A DNA stretch of 64,000 nt from Sporosarcina obsidiansis (GCF_009651005.1 NZ_WHVW01000012.1:1-64000); one strand, 5' to 3'. Positions 28,541 to 37,576 are shown, counted from the stretch's first letter. The notes: generated by a model from the letters alone, not told the origin. Numbers and translations: made by a program.

Positions 28541-28567
28541 TTGAATCTCCATCATTCTTTCCGAAAT
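28541..28567 (+). promoter_or_regulatory. SigD-type promoter of the third dCache chemoreceptor
   Basis: TTGA (28541), 15-nt spacer, TCCGAAAT (28560-28567). The -10 resembles that before flgM. The match is weaker than for hag. Confidence 0.5.
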
Positions 28568-28610
28568 AAAAATAGAAATCAAATTATCTAGTAAGGAAAG
28601 GAACTGAATC

Positions 28611-30587
28611 ATGCAAAAATCGTTGAAGACGAGAATCATCGGTTCGGCCATCCTGCTTTTTGCTCTCGGCATTTTGCTGATGGTCTGGATGGTAAACGGC
28701 CAGGTAAAGAAAAGTTCGCTGCAGGAAGTCCAGGAATCGAGTGAGACGCTGGCGGATCAGATGACATATACGATAGAAAATTTTATTGGACAATACACGA
28801 AAGGTCTTCAAGCAATCGGTGAATCCTATTCTGTTGAAAACTTCACCGGTGCCGCTGGTGAACTTGTCACCGAAAAGCAATTGACCGACAAACTTATGGA
28901 CAATCTTGACATTTATTCAGATGCTTCTTCCATTTATTACACGCTTCCTAATAAAAATATGTACCCTCGCAGCACTGTAGAAGGCTATGATCCGACTGAA
29001 AGAGACTGGTACAAGCTTGCTGTTGAAAATGCCGGCAAAGCTGTCTGGTCTCCGCCCTATCCTGATTCCTCGACAGGAGCCTATATGATCACAGGTTCGC
29101 AGGCAATCGAGAAGAATGGGCAGCTGCAAGGGGTCATTGCAATGGATATCGAACTGACTGCTCTCACCAATATGCTAAACGAACTCGATATTCCTTTTAA
29201 AGGCGCACCTGTATTGGTCGATCAGACCGGTCTGGCTCTCTCCCATCCGACACGTTCCGGTGAAAATATCAGTGATTTGGAATACGTGAAAGAAATGCAG
29301 CAGAACGAATTTGGATCCGTCTATTATACGGCTGAAACTGGCATTAGAAAAATGGCCGCATTCTCGACCATGCCGGAATTCAATTGGAAAATCGGCGTCA
29401 TTTATGAGCAGGACAATCTGATGGGCATGGCTAAACAGCTGCGCATGTCAATTTTGATCATTTCTGGCATCGTGGTGATCATTGTCGGTGCAATCCTTTA
29501 CTACCTGATAGGTAACATGCTGAAGCCTATTGCCAAGCTCAGGGCATCGATGGACAAAGTATCCGCAGGCGACCTGACCGTGCAGTCCGATATTAAATCA
29601 CAGGATGAAATCGGCCAGCTGAGCGACAACTTCAACGGCATGATCGCCAGTATGCACGACATCATTACGGTCGTCCATGAATCCGCAGGGAATGTCCGTA
29701 TGAATTCCGAAAGCTTAAGCGCGGTGGCGGAACAAACAAACGCATCAAGCTCCGAAGTCGCCCACGCGGTGAATGAAATTGCAGAAGGTGCCCAGCGTTC
29801 CGCAGAAGACGCGGAAACCGTTTCGGAAAATGCTGATGAACTGAGCCGTCAGATCAACGACATTACGGAACGTGCCGTCACGATGAACGATATCGCCATG
29901 CGGACAGGACAGATGAACGAAGAAGGACAGACCCAGATGGAGAATCTAGCACAGACCTTCCAGTCGTCCGGAACAAATTTACGGTCCATGAACGAAGCCA
30001 TCGCGTCACTCGGTTACAAAGTGAAAGAAATCGGCACCGTCATGGATACGATCACCAACATTTCTGCACAGACAAATTTATTGGCACTCAACGCCAGTAT
30101 CGAAGCTGCACGTGCAGGTGAACACGGCAAAGGATTTGCAGTCGTCGCGGATGAAGTACGGAAACTCGCGGAGCAATCCGCACAGGCGACGGAAGATGTC
30201 CGTCACACCGTGGAACGACTGCAGAATGAGTCGGTTGCCGTGACGAAACAGATGGACGAAACGATCACCACATTCCGTGAACAGGGACTCGTCGTCCAGG
30301 ATACCGAAAAAACCTTTGGTGAACTGTCTGCCCTCATGGAAGATATGCGCCAGTCGATTCATGCGATCACAGAAGAAATCGACCTCGTCGGCAAACATAA
30401 AGACGATGTCACAAATATCATTCAAACCATGGCCGCCACCTCCCAGCAAACCGCAGCCGCCTGCGAAGAAGTGAGCGCATCGACCGAAGAACAGCAGCGC
30501 GCCATCCAGTCCGTAACGGATGCCGCTGAAACATTGACCGACTTAAGTGACGAACTAAACCTGGCGATTGCACGGTTTAACGTGTAA
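28611..30587 (+). CDS. Methyl-accepting chemotaxis protein with dCache sensor
   Basis: A 658-residue chemoreceptor with helix 1 about 8-26, dCache about 30-275, helix 2 about 280-302, HAMP to 356, and a signalling domain with [20 protein letters not shown]. The sensor motif [22 protein letters not shown] and AMDIEL again fits amino-acid-type dCache_1. It is a paralogue of the receptor at 13855, sharing [15 protein letters not shown] near the C-terminus. Its codon use is visibly more G/C-ending than its neighbours, especially in the signalling half, hinting at a different origin. An AAAGGAAC site precedes the ATG. Confidence 0.95.
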   Translation: MQKSLKTRIIGSAILLFALGILLMVWMVNGQVKKSSLQEVQESSETLADQMTYTIENFIGQYTKGLQAIGESYSVENFTGAAGELVTEKQLTDKLMDNLDIYSDASSIYYTLPNKNMYPRSTVEGYDPTERDWYKLAVENAGKAVWSPPYPDSSTGAYMITGSQAIEKNGQLQGVIAMDIELTALTNMLNELDIPFKGAPVLVDQTGLALSHPTRSGENISDLEYVKEMQQNEFGSVYYTAETGIRKMAAFSTMPEFNWKIGVIYEQDNLMGMAKQLRMSILIISGIVVIIVGAILYYLIGNMLKPIAKLRASMDKVSAGDLTVQSDIKSQDEIGQLSDNFNGMIASMHDIITVVHESAGNVRMNSESLSAVAEQTNASSSEVAHAVNEIAEGAQRSAEDAETVSENADELSRQINDITERAVTMNDIAMRTGQMNEEGQTQMENLAQTFQSSGTNLRSMNEAIASLGYKVKEIGTVMDTITNISAQTNLLALNASIEAARAGEHGKGFAVVADEVRKLAEQSAQATEDVRHTVERLQNESVAVTKQMDETITTFREQGLVVQDTEKTFGELSALMEDMRQSIHAITEEIDLVGKHKDDVTNIIQTMAATSQQTAAACEEVSASTEEQQRAIQSVTDAAETLTDLSDELNLAIARFNV

Positions 30588-30594
30588 GTGATGG

Positions 30595-30623
30595 AAAAGG
30601 ACTGCCCGACTGGCAGTCCTTTT
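30595..30623 (+). terminator. Terminator of the third dCache chemoreceptor
   Basis: AAAAGGACTGCC-CGACT-GGCAGTCCTTTT. The gap that follows (30624-30902) shows only an 8-bp inverted repeat GTGTGATA/TATCACAC at 30781-30810. Confidence 0.85.
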
Positions 30624-30902
30624 GCGTTGTATTGAATTTGAAATAGTTAGGTAGTCTAAACAAGTTTCGTGCACAACCACTCTTTAAATAATGTTAAACT
30701 GAAAATTAGGAGAATGGCGAAAGTGAGAATTCTAGATAAATGAACTACTTCTATGAATTCCGTAAAAGGATAATTATACTGTGTGATAAACCTCTCGCAT
30801 AGTATCACACGTAATAAAAGCCAGCTCAAAAAATAATTTAGGATTATTTTGACATACGAAGAAATTTATCCCGTAAAAAATTGAAGCCAATGAGTTCACA
30901 AG

Positions 30903-31340
30903 CTAAAACCACCACTTTCCAAATGTCACAAAAATATTCGCCAACACCACAAACCCCAGTAATGCAAGCAGCATATACTTCAATATGATCAATACATACT
31001 GCCAGGTCTCTTTTGTCGAATTCGCCTGAGCGAACCATCGTTTTTCCCCACATTCCTCACAAAACAGCCGGTGCTGCGTCCGCGCAACACCAACCTCCAC
31101 AAGCCCCTTTTTTACACTTCCACCTATCTCCCGCTTCACTGTGAAATGATCTTTCCATGTTGTCTCTGAATACTTAATTTTTTTATCATGCGGGCATTCC
31201 ACCGATTGGTATTTGAAATAGAAATTATCGTAGATGCCTTTTCGTTTCAGTTCTTTTATGTAGAGCTTCCGAACGAAGAACACTAGGATAATGAGAGATA
31301 GAATACTAGCTGCTATGAAAATAATCAAATGAGTCATCAT
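30903..31340 (-). CDS. Hypothetical two-helix membrane protein with Cys motifs
   Basis: A 145-residue protein with an N-terminal membrane helix (about 3-23), a soluble middle of about 85 residues, and a C-terminal helix (about 115-138). The middle has CPHDKK and CEECGEKRW, which could bind zinc. I recognise no family. AAAGGA is 6 nt upstream of the first of two adjacent ATG codons. It stands alone at the edge of an accessory patch with a gene fragment and a HepT/MntA-like pair. Confidence 0.6.
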   Translation of the reverse strand: MMTHLIIFIAASILSLIILVFFVRKLYIKELKRKGIYDNFYFKYQSVECPHDKKIKYSETTWKDHFTVKREIGGSVKKGLVEVGVARTQHRLFCEECGEKRWFAQANSTKETWQYVLIILKYMLLALLGFVVLANIFVTFGKWWF

Positions 31341-31442
31341 CAGTCATCCTTTGTAATAGCTTGTATGATGTATAGGCTATCATGGAATGTGAGGGTTGTC
31401 ATGTTGGAGGATGTAGAGATTTTAAGTACTCACTTCAGCAAC

Positions 31443-31655
31443 TTAGTTCCCATCAGGCGACCACTCTGGATAAATATTATGATTGTGCCAACTGGCAGTA
31501 TCCATCTTACTCGTGATGTCCGTTTTTCCTGTACCATCCCCATTCATGATGAACAGTCCTGCATCATGACTCTCTTTCGATACAGCTGAAAATGAAATTA
31601 ATTTACCATCCGGGGACAGTCTCGGTTCGATTCCGTCAGCACTCAACTGCGTCAC
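31443..31655 (-). pseudogene. Fragment of a TolB/WD40-type propeller gene
   Basis: The minus frame reads LSADGIEPRLSPDGKLISFS, then LFIMNGDGTGKTDIT and YPEWSPDGN before a stop. These are two blades of a PD40/TolB-type beta-propeller. The C-terminal blades are missing, and the frame stays open upstream to about 31750 without a ribosome-binding site. This is the remnant of a longer, decayed gene. Confidence 0.65.
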
Positions 31656-31788
31656 TACGGAACTTTCTAAATAACAGGGAAATAGTTGTGGTGATATGTT
31701 TATGAAGCATACCGTGCTGTTTGAGGTGTCGTTTACATAATTGATGTTATACTGAAAGCATGATTATTTTTGTCAGAAGGGAAACGAA

Positions 31789-32208
31789 ATGGAACCAAAT
31801 GCCCGCAAATTAATCCAAAGCTTTGCTAATCTGAAAAGAGCACTTGATCGCTTAGAAGAGGCTTTGCATGAAGATCAGGGAAACAGTCTGATCGTTGATG
31901 GAACTATTCAACGTTTTGAGTTCACATTTGAAATTTATTGGAAAACATTAAAAAGATTATTAGCCTGGGAAGGGATAGAAACTAAAACACCGCGCGAAAC
32001 ATTAAAAGAAGCCTATCAGGCGGGATGGCTTACAAATGAACAAGCATGGTTGCAAATGCTAAAAGATCGAAATACAACTTCCTATGCCTATGATGAAGAA
32101 ATAGCACGCCAGATTTTACAACATATCAACCAATACTTTCCAGAATTTAAAAGCACGTTTCAACAACTTAAACAAGACTATGTGAATGAGCTAGATGCAA
32201 ATGAATGA
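31789..32208 (+). CDS. HepT-like HEPN protein lacking the catalytic His
   Basis: A 139-residue protein of the HI0074 nucleotidyltransferase-substrate-binding / HepT family, the toxin-like partner of MntA-type antitoxins. In active HepT the motif RX4HXY supplies the RNase Arg and His and a Tyr that MntA AMPylates. Here the motif is RNTTSYAY (Arg 94, Tyr 99, Tyr 101): the His is replaced by Tyr while the modifiable Tyr remains. RNase activity is therefore doubtful. The ATG follows AGAAGGGAAA. It overlaps the next gene by 14 nt, the usual operon order. It may act in regulation or be a decayed toxin. Confidence 0.85.
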   Translation: MEPNARKLIQSFANLKRALDRLEEALHEDQGNSLIVDGTIQRFEFTFEIYWKTLKRLLAWEGIETKTPRETLKEAYQAGWLTNEQAWLQMLKDRNTTSYAYDEEIARQILQHINQYFPEFKSTFQQLKQDYVNELDANE

Positions 32209-32494
32209 AATGCTCATTAACAAGCTCAGCAATATTGCACAAGATTATCCTGTAATACAGTCTATCCTATTATTTGGTTCGCGTGCTCATGGCGATCATA
32301 CCGATTTATCCGATATCGACTTAGCTGTCCAAGCACCAGGACTATCTAAAATAGAATGGCTTCAGTTAACAGATCGAATGGAAAGAGAGTTAGACACTCT
32401 TTTAAAACTTGATCTAGTTTTATATACAAAAGCTTCTAAACCATTACAAGAGCAAATTGATCAGTGTAATAAAATTCTTTATAAGAAAACATAG
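32195..32494 (+). CDS. MntA-like minimal nucleotidyltransferase
   Basis: A 99-residue nucleotidyltransferase of the MNT family. FGSRAHGDHTDLSDIDL contains the GSX10DXD motif (Gly 28, Ser 29, Asp 40, Asp 42) that binds metal and ATP. In HEPN/MNT systems it neutralises HepT by adding AMP to a Tyr. It overlaps the HepT-like gene, indicating a two-gene operon. The active site appears intact although the partner has lost its catalytic His. Two possible ATG codons lie 6 nt apart; the first is used. Confidence 0.88.
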   Translation: MQMNEMLINKLSNIAQDYPVIQSILLFGSRAHGDHTDLSDIDLAVQAPGLSKIEWLQLTDRMERELDTLLKLDLVLYTKASKPLQEQIDQCNKILYKKT

Positions 32495-32522
32495 GCCGCT
32501 CTCAGAAGAAGTTAATTCATTC

Positions 32523-32550
32523 AAAAAAGGACTGCTCTGTTGGCAGTCCT
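32523..32550 (-). terminator. Terminator of the antiporter gene
   Basis: AGGACTGC and GCAGTCCT, 8-bp stem. On the minus strand it is followed by TTTTTT. It also sits after the MNT gene on the plus strand with a weak T tract. Confidence 0.75.
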
Positions 32551-32588
32551 ACTTTATGGATTGGAACAAAAAATCGTACTCCTTACTT

Positions 32589-33893
32589 CTATTTCTCCGC
32601 CCCTTTAAACCTCGGAAAACCAACCAAAATCGCGATGACGCAACAAATTCCCATCAATACAGGATAAAATGAATACATGATAATGCTCATCGGTGAAATG
32701 GCAGCGAGCCCTGCAGCAGCAAGCATTTGTACACCATATGGCAAAATGCCTTGCCAGACGCTAGAAAACGTGTCGAGCAAACTAGCCGACTTGCGGGGAT
32801 CGATCTCATATTCATCCGCAATATGCTTTACAACCGGCCCAGTAATAATAATAGCGATGGTATTATTCGCGGTTGCAATATCCGCTGCACTCACTAAACC
32901 TGCAATACCAAATTCGGCACCCTTTTTCGTTCGAATCTTACTCGTAATCATGCGCAATAAATAATCAATGCCGCCGTTATGCTGAATAATCCCAACGATG
33001 CCGCCAATTAAAATCGACACCATCGCTAAATCCTCCATCGCGACAACACCGTCAGCGATTGCCTGCAGATAGCTTTGCAAGTTGTAGGAGCCGTCCATCA
33101 AACCAATCACACCAGCAAAAATAATCCCACCCGCTAACACGATTAACACATGTGTGCCAGCCAGTGCACCGACTAAAACAGCCAGATACGGCAGGATTTT
33201 TACGAATTGGTAAGGATAGTTGCCAGTTAGTTCTGCTGTATTGCCGTGCGTTAATATGGCAAGAAGAATCATCGTCAAGATCGCACCCGGTAGGACAATA
33301 AAAAAATTCACTTTAAACTTATCTTTCATTTTCGTATGCTGCGTCCGGACCGCTGCAATCGTCGTATCCGAAATCATGGACAAATTATCCCCGAACATCG
33401 CGCCACCAATAACCGTCGCCATGGCAAGCGCCACCGGAATATCCGTCTGACTGGCAATACCCACTCCGATCGGTGCCAACGCGACAATCGTTCCCATCGA
33501 AGTCCCCATCGAAATAGAGATGAAGCAGCCAATAATAAACAAACCGACCATAAGTAAATTCGCCGGCAACAACGACAACCCGAGATTAACCGTTGATTCA
33601 ACAGCACCCATTCCCTTGGCGACACCTGCAAAAGCACCTGCCAAAAGAAAGATGACCGCCATTAAAAGGATATTCGGATGCCCCGCGCTCTTCATGAAAA
33701 TATCAACCTTGGTGCTAAAAGACTCCTTTCGATTCATCACTAGCGCGACTGCTGCCGCAATGAGAATGGCTACGTTCAGCGGCATGAAGGAAAAATCTTT
33801 TGTAACAATCCCTAAGCCGATGAAAAGAGTTACAAAAACAATGAGCGGTAAAAACGAAAGAAGACTTCCTTTTTTCATGGTGTTGTTTGACAT
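32589..33893 (-). CDS. Na+/H+ antiporter, NhaC family
   Basis: A 434-residue polytopic membrane protein with about 11-12 helices. The NhaC-type core includes FISISMGTSMGTIVALAPIG and the GGAMFGDNLSMISDTTIAA segment, where polar residues within helices are expected in the ion path. Members exchange Na+ for H+ or small organic ions, so the true substrate (Na+, malate/lactate or an amino acid) is not certain. It stands alone with its own terminator. An 8-bp inverted repeat at 33919-33944 lies in its promoter region. Confidence 0.88.
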   Translation of the reverse strand: MSNNTMKKGSLLSFLPLIVFVTLFIGLGIVTKDFSFMPLNVAILIAAAVALVMNRKESFSTKVDIFMKSAGHPNILLMAVIFLLAGAFAGVAKGMGAVESTVNLGLSLLPANLLMVGLFIIGCFISISMGTSMGTIVALAPIGVGIASQTDIPVALAMATVIGGAMFGDNLSMISDTTIAAVRTQHTKMKDKFKVNFFIVLPGAILTMILLAILTHGNTAELTGNYPYQFVKILPYLAVLVGALAGTHVLIVLAGGIIFAGVIGLMDGSYNLQSYLQAIADGVVAMEDLAMVSILIGGIVGIIQHNGGIDYLLRMITSKIRTKKGAEFGIAGLVSAADIATANNTIAIIITGPVVKHIADEYEIDPRKSASLLDTFSSVWQGILPYGVQMLAAAGLAAISPMSIIMYSFYPVLMGICCVIAILVGFPRFKGAEK

Positions 33894-33918
33894 ATCTATT
33901 CCTCAATTTCTTATCTTG

Positions 33919-33944
33919 TATGGTAAGCACATTAGTTTACCATA
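33919..33944. promoter_or_regulatory. Inverted repeat upstream of the antiporter gene
   Basis: TATGGTAA-N10-TTACCATA, perfect 8-bp arms, 26 nt before the antiporter ATG. It is a possible operator. The gap that follows (33945-34296) is AT-rich and shows no gene. Confidence 0.4.
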
Positions 33945-34296
33945 TATGAGGGGTGTTTCGTTAGAGGTTTTTCTTTTTGAGTGTGATTTGTTATGGTTGT
34001 CGGAGCACAAAACAATTCAGGGGCATGTTTTAAATTTGTAGTGTACAGGCAAGCTAAAACTATTTCTATGCTTATGCATCGCTAGTGACTTATTCGTATA
34101 GCACGCATAATCTTTAAGTTTGGAAAAGTTTTGTAATTGCTGTATAATTTAATTTATAAATTCAAATAATATACTATCTTTGTCATCAATAATCTGAAAG
34201 AATGATAGGATAGGGATTTTAACGTTGGTATTAGTTAGGTTATATACAATCTATCAACTGTTAATTTCATAGTATAAATGAAAGGAGGTATGTCAT

Positions 34297-34446
34297 ATGG
34301 CTGTTGAGCACATCCCCACGAAGGTCGTTCATAGTGGCACAAAAGGCGGAACAACTGGATGCGGTACTAATACGAACGAAAAAGCAAGCCATTGGGAAAA
34401 CACTAGTGCAAAGATTACATGTGATAAAAATGGTTGTAAAAATTAA
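34297..34446 (+). CDS. 49-residue Cys-containing small protein
   Basis: A short gene with a very strong ribosome-binding site (AAAGGAGGT, 7 nt before ATG) and its own terminator, so translation is likely. The peptide begins MAVEHIPTKVVHSGTKGGTT, is rich in Thr, Asn, Lys and Gly, and has Cys at 22, 43 and 47 with the ending CDKNGCKN. There is no signal peptide or membrane helix. I recall no named family. It lies at the outer edge of the flagellin-modification island, convergent with the methyltransferase gene. A metal-binding or disulfide-linked small protein is possible. A ribosomal-peptide natural product precursor seems less likely, as no modification enzyme is adjacent. Confidence 0.75.
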   Translation: MAVEHIPTKVVHSGTKGGTTGCGTNTNEKASHWENTSAKITCDKNGCKN

Positions 34447-34477
34447 AATTTCTTTAAAGCTTTTGTAAGCCTAAAAT

Positions 34478-34512
34478 AGAAAAGAGCGTACCCTAAAGGT
34501 GCGCTTTTCCCA
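34478..34512 (+). terminator. Terminator of the small Cys-protein gene
   Basis: AAAAGAGCGTACC-CTAAA-GGTGCGCTTTT, with one G-T pair, followed by CC and AT-rich DNA. The remainder to 34754 shows no gene. Confidence 0.8.
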
Positions 34513-34754
34513 ATTCTAGGCTTACTAAGTTTTCATCCAATTCATGTAACAACTTTTTCACTTGCTAAATTAATTGTGTGGGGACATGGTACCTTCGCTT
34601 AGTTTTATCCGCCGTTATATAGCGCAAATATTAGCAGTAGAGTAGCTCAGTGCAGTGGTCCCATTCCTGTATCGCTTAAATGAAGAGTTAAACAGGAGAC
34701 TGCCAATATGAGGTAAATCAAAAGACGCGTAATTTTATTACAGTATAGTCGGCA

Positions 34755-35417
34755 TTAGCGCTTAGTAGCAAATACACGTGCTAAAAAAGGATCTTCTCCT
34801 TTGTAAATAGACAATCCTGTACCCTTAAAGAAACTATTTATTTCAAAACCTTTAGATTCTAAATCTGGTATAAATCGGTCAGTGTCTACAAAACGTCTAT
34901 AGTGGTTGTCATATATTTTATTAAGCTGTTCATCTTCTTTTGTGCGGAATTCAGCTGCAAATCTTGTTCCTTGGGGAAAGACATCTGAGATAGTATCTAG
35001 TAAAGTTTTTTCTGTTTTATCATCAACCGCATGTAATAAGAATCGAAGATATAAAACAAAATGTTTTCGTTTCTCTAGACCCTGGATTTTTAATTCTTCA
35101 AATAAGCTTTTCAAATCGCTTGATTTACATAAGTCTAAAGTAACGAACGAAACTTCACTTGGTAAGTGTAACTCCTTAGCTTTAGATTTGTTTAAATTAA
35201 TTGCTTCTTCAGACCCGTCTATGCCAATTGCATCTATACCGCCGGAAGCGAATGCAAAAGTATCTCTAGCTGACCCACATCCAATGTCTACTACAAAAGA
35301 TTCTGAAGTTAAAGTTTCTTGTACTTTAGAACAAAATGACGATTTCGGTAAATTCACATTTTGTTTATAAAATGTATTCCAATATTTCTTTGTGACTGTG
35401 GCTCCTTGTTCGTTCAT
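34755..35417 (-). CDS. Class-I SAM-dependent methyltransferase
   Basis: A 220-residue Rossmann-fold methyltransferase. Motif I reads VVDIGCGSARDTFAFA (about 41-56), and the acidic end of beta-2 lies in GIDAIGIDGS. FVTLDL gives motif II. It follows the TPR-phosphatase-like gene by 25 nt, behind the same SigD-like promoter, so it probably acts in flagellin modification, for example on a pseudaminic-acid derivative or the modified protein. That is inference from position; the acceptor is unknown. The protein appears complete. Confidence 0.88.
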   Translation of the reverse strand: MNEQGATVTKKYWNTFYKQNVNLPKSSFCSKVQETLTSESFVVDIGCGSARDTFAFASGGIDAIGIDGSEEAINLNKSKAKELHLPSEVSFVTLDLCKSSDLKSLFEELKIQGLEKRKHFVLYLRFLLHAVDDKTEKTLLDTISDVFPQGTRFAAEFRTKEDEQLNKIYDNHYRRFVDTDRFIPDLESKGFEINSFFKGTGLSIYKGEDPFLARVFATKR

Positions 35418-35442
35418 AATTATTCTCCCTATAGTAAATAAT

Positions 35443-37476
35443 TTATTTCAAAAAATTTCTTACTTTGTTAAATACGATATTTTCATATTCTACTACTTGA
35501 TTTTCATAACTCTCCGATTGTTCTTTGCCTGTGAAATTATCAACTAATTTAGTAGTATAATTTGTTAAAGGAATAGTAAGATCTTTTTCAACTTTTTCTT
35601 CCGACTCAAGAAAAAAACTACTTTGTTTATTCTTTACTTTTGCTTTATAGGTCTGGTTTGGGTGGATAATTTGTGTAATTATAGTTTCCCTACACTCTAC
35701 ACCGCCTAAGGCTTTTGGTAGCTTACCATTTATTTGAGACGGTACTGGCAGCTCACTACTTTTTAAAATTGCAGGTAATATATCAACAGATTCAATCAAC
35801 TCTTCCGCAGACTTTGTCGGAATATTTCTTCCTCTCATCATGAAAGGTATTTTCAACCTTAAATCACTTAATAGATTAAAATCATCTTCCAAAAAAGACT
35901 GACCATGATCCGAGTGAAGGGTTATTGAAAAATCTTCATTCGGATAAGTTTTCAGCACAAAATCATACAAAGTAGATAAAAGTTGGTCTACCCTGCTAAT
36001 TTCTCGTAGATACTTTTCAATTTTGTTCTCGTCGTATGCAGTCTGAACTGAAGTAGTTCCTTTTTTATTTTTATTTACTCTAAACTTGATATCTGTTCCT
36101 ACTTGACTATATAAGTGATTTTCAATCTCATCTGGAGCATTGTGCAAATCCATTAAAGAGATTGTCATAAAATTATTCTGACTCCCAAATGTCATTAAAT
36201 GTTCCAAAACTTCTCCAATGACTTCCTTAGTATCCATACCACCTAAGAAGTTTTGATAAATCATCCGGTCAAAGCCTCTGTAATAACCTAAGGAAGGTGT
36301 AGTTCTCCAGTTAGTTGAGATATTAGTGCAATAATATCCTACTTTTTTAAAATACTCTGCCAACAATTGATTTTCAGATGAAAATTCATAAAAATATTCC
36401 GGATGAAGCATTTTATGCTCCGTTGCATACATCCCTGTATTGATACTTGACTTACTTGGTAGCGTCCACTCACTTGTTGTATAGCAATTCTCAGCAATCA
36501 ATCCATTCTTGAAAAACTGATATGTATTTGGCATAACTTCTTGTAAACCTTTATCTTGCAACAATTGATACGACAAGCCATCAACAAATATCTTCATCAC
36601 CAATTTTACTCGTTTCTTTTCTGGTTCCAACTCTATAGGATGTCCAACAAAAATTGGTGAGTCTGAAGATATTTCAATAATACCCGGTTCTGTAATTCGA
36701 ATATAATGATATTGATTAATCGGGAGATGTTCTTTTGTGAATTTGAATGTTTCTCCATTCACTTTGATTTGAATAGTCGCATTGGTCTCCATCTTTGAAA
36801 TTGGAAATACCACCGCTCCATTAGTCGTCCACTCTTTTTTGTTGGATAAGATACTTCCTTTAACCAATTCGCTTTTAAATAACATTCTGGATTGTAGATC
36901 AATATTTGCATACTTCAATTCATTATACATATTAATCATATACTCTTCAGTATTACCCACTTGTTGTGGTTTTCTGATTGTGCTTACTCCATTCAAGTCG
37001 ACAGGAAACACACAGGCATCAAACTGAGTTAATAAAATTTCATACTCTTTAAGTTTCTCTTGCAGTAAAGCTGGAGTATATCCAGCCTTTACTGCAGCCT
37101 TACTGACCTCTTGAATACCATCTAAGGCTAGTTGTTTATCTTCATCGTTCACATGGTATTTCACAGCATAAAAATAGCACTCTAAAGAATCTTCATAACG
37201 TTTCAAAGCTGCAGTCATAAACGCTTTATTATAATAAAGCGAGAAGCTAAACGGATGCTTTTTAATGCCGTCAGTTAGGATATCAACTGCTTTATCATGT
37301 TCTCCTTGTTGGAAAGCTAGAATCGATCTAAAAGCATATGCAGAGCTATTATCCAATTCAGTACTATATTCATTAATAAATATCTGCGCTTCAGCTAAAT
37401 TATTATCACTGATAGACTTCTCAATTTGGTTTGATAGCTCTTTATAATATTCAAGTTTTTTTTGCAGTGACTGCAT
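35443..37476 (-). CDS. TPR and alkaline-phosphatase-superfamily (sulfatase-like) fusion
   Basis: A 677-residue protein. Residues about 1-150 are tetratricopeptide-like helices (AYAFRSILAFQQGEHDKAVD; PFSFSLYYNKAFMTAALKRY). A beta-rich linker (about 200-285) precedes a sulfatase/phosphoglycerol-transferase-type catalytic domain (about 290-600): metal Asp in FVDGLS (Asp 299), nucleophile region EWTLPSKSS (338-341), DLHNAP (His 445) and HSDHG (Asp 523, His 524). No signal peptide or membrane helix is visible, so unlike LtaS it should act in the cytoplasm. The TPR part may recognise a protein such as flagellin. It is driven by a SigD-like promoter. The enzymatic reaction (phosphoester transfer or hydrolysis) is unknown. 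Confidence 0.8.
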   Translation of the reverse strand: MQSLQKKLEYYKELSNQIEKSISDNNLAEAQIFINEYSTELDNSSAYAFRSILAFQQGEHDKAVDILTDGIKKHPFSFSLYYNKAFMTAALKRYEDSLECYFYAVKYHVNDEDKQLALDGIQEVSKAAVKAGYTPALLQEKLKEYEILLTQFDACVFPVDLNGVSTIRKPQQVGNTEEYMINMYNELKYANIDLQSRMLFKSELVKGSILSNKKEWTTNGAVVFPISKMETNATIQIKVNGETFKFTKEHLPINQYHYIRITEPGIIEISSDSPIFVGHPIELEPEKKRVKLVMKIFVDGLSYQLLQDKGLQEVMPNTYQFFKNGLIAENCYTTSEWTLPSKSSINTGMYATEHKMLHPEYFYEFSSENQLLAEYFKKVGYYCTNISTNWRTTPSLGYYRGFDRMIYQNFLGGMDTKEVIGEVLEHLMTFGSQNNFMTISLMDLHNAPDEIENHLYSQVGTDIKFRVNKNKKGTTSVQTAYDENKIEKYLREISRVDQLLSTLYDFVLKTYPNEDFSITLHSDHGQSFLEDDFNLLSDLRLKIPFMMRGRNIPTKSAEELIESVDILPAILKSSELPVPSQINGKLPKALGGVECRETIITQIIHPNQTYKAKVKNKQSSFFLESEEKVEKDLTIPLTNYTTKLVDNFTGKEQSESYENQVVEYENIVFNKVRNFLK

Positions 37477-37519
37477 GCAGTCTCATCTCCAATTTTAATA
37501 AGTTATTTTTCTTATTCTA

Positions 37520-37546
37520 TTATCGGCTTATATTTGTGAGAATGAA
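37520..37546 (-). promoter_or_regulatory. SigD-type promoter of the TPR-phosphatase-like / methyltransferase unit
   Basis: TTCA (37546-37543), 15-nt spacer, GCCGATAA (37527-37520). The -10 is a perfect SigD element; the -35 is weak. It lies 44 nt before the start codon. Confidence 0.6.
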
Positions 37547-37576
37547 GAAAAAGCCTAGCAAATTAAATGCCTGGCT
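37546..37576 (-). terminator. Terminator at the end of the pse operon
   Basis: On the minus strand AGCCAGGCA-TTTAATT-TGCTAGGCT (one mismatch) is followed by TTTTTC. It overlaps the pseC stop codon and precedes the next SigD-like promoter. Confidence 0.65.

Noticed and set aside
34297..34446. Ribosomally made, modified peptide precursor
   Set aside because: No lanthionine, radical-SAM or YcaO-type enzyme nearby; the methyltransferase belongs to the convergent unit.
34513..34754. Insertion-sequence end around GTGTGGGGACATGG
   Set aside because: A short motif reminiscent of mobile-element tails, but no matching inverted partner or transposase part could be shown.
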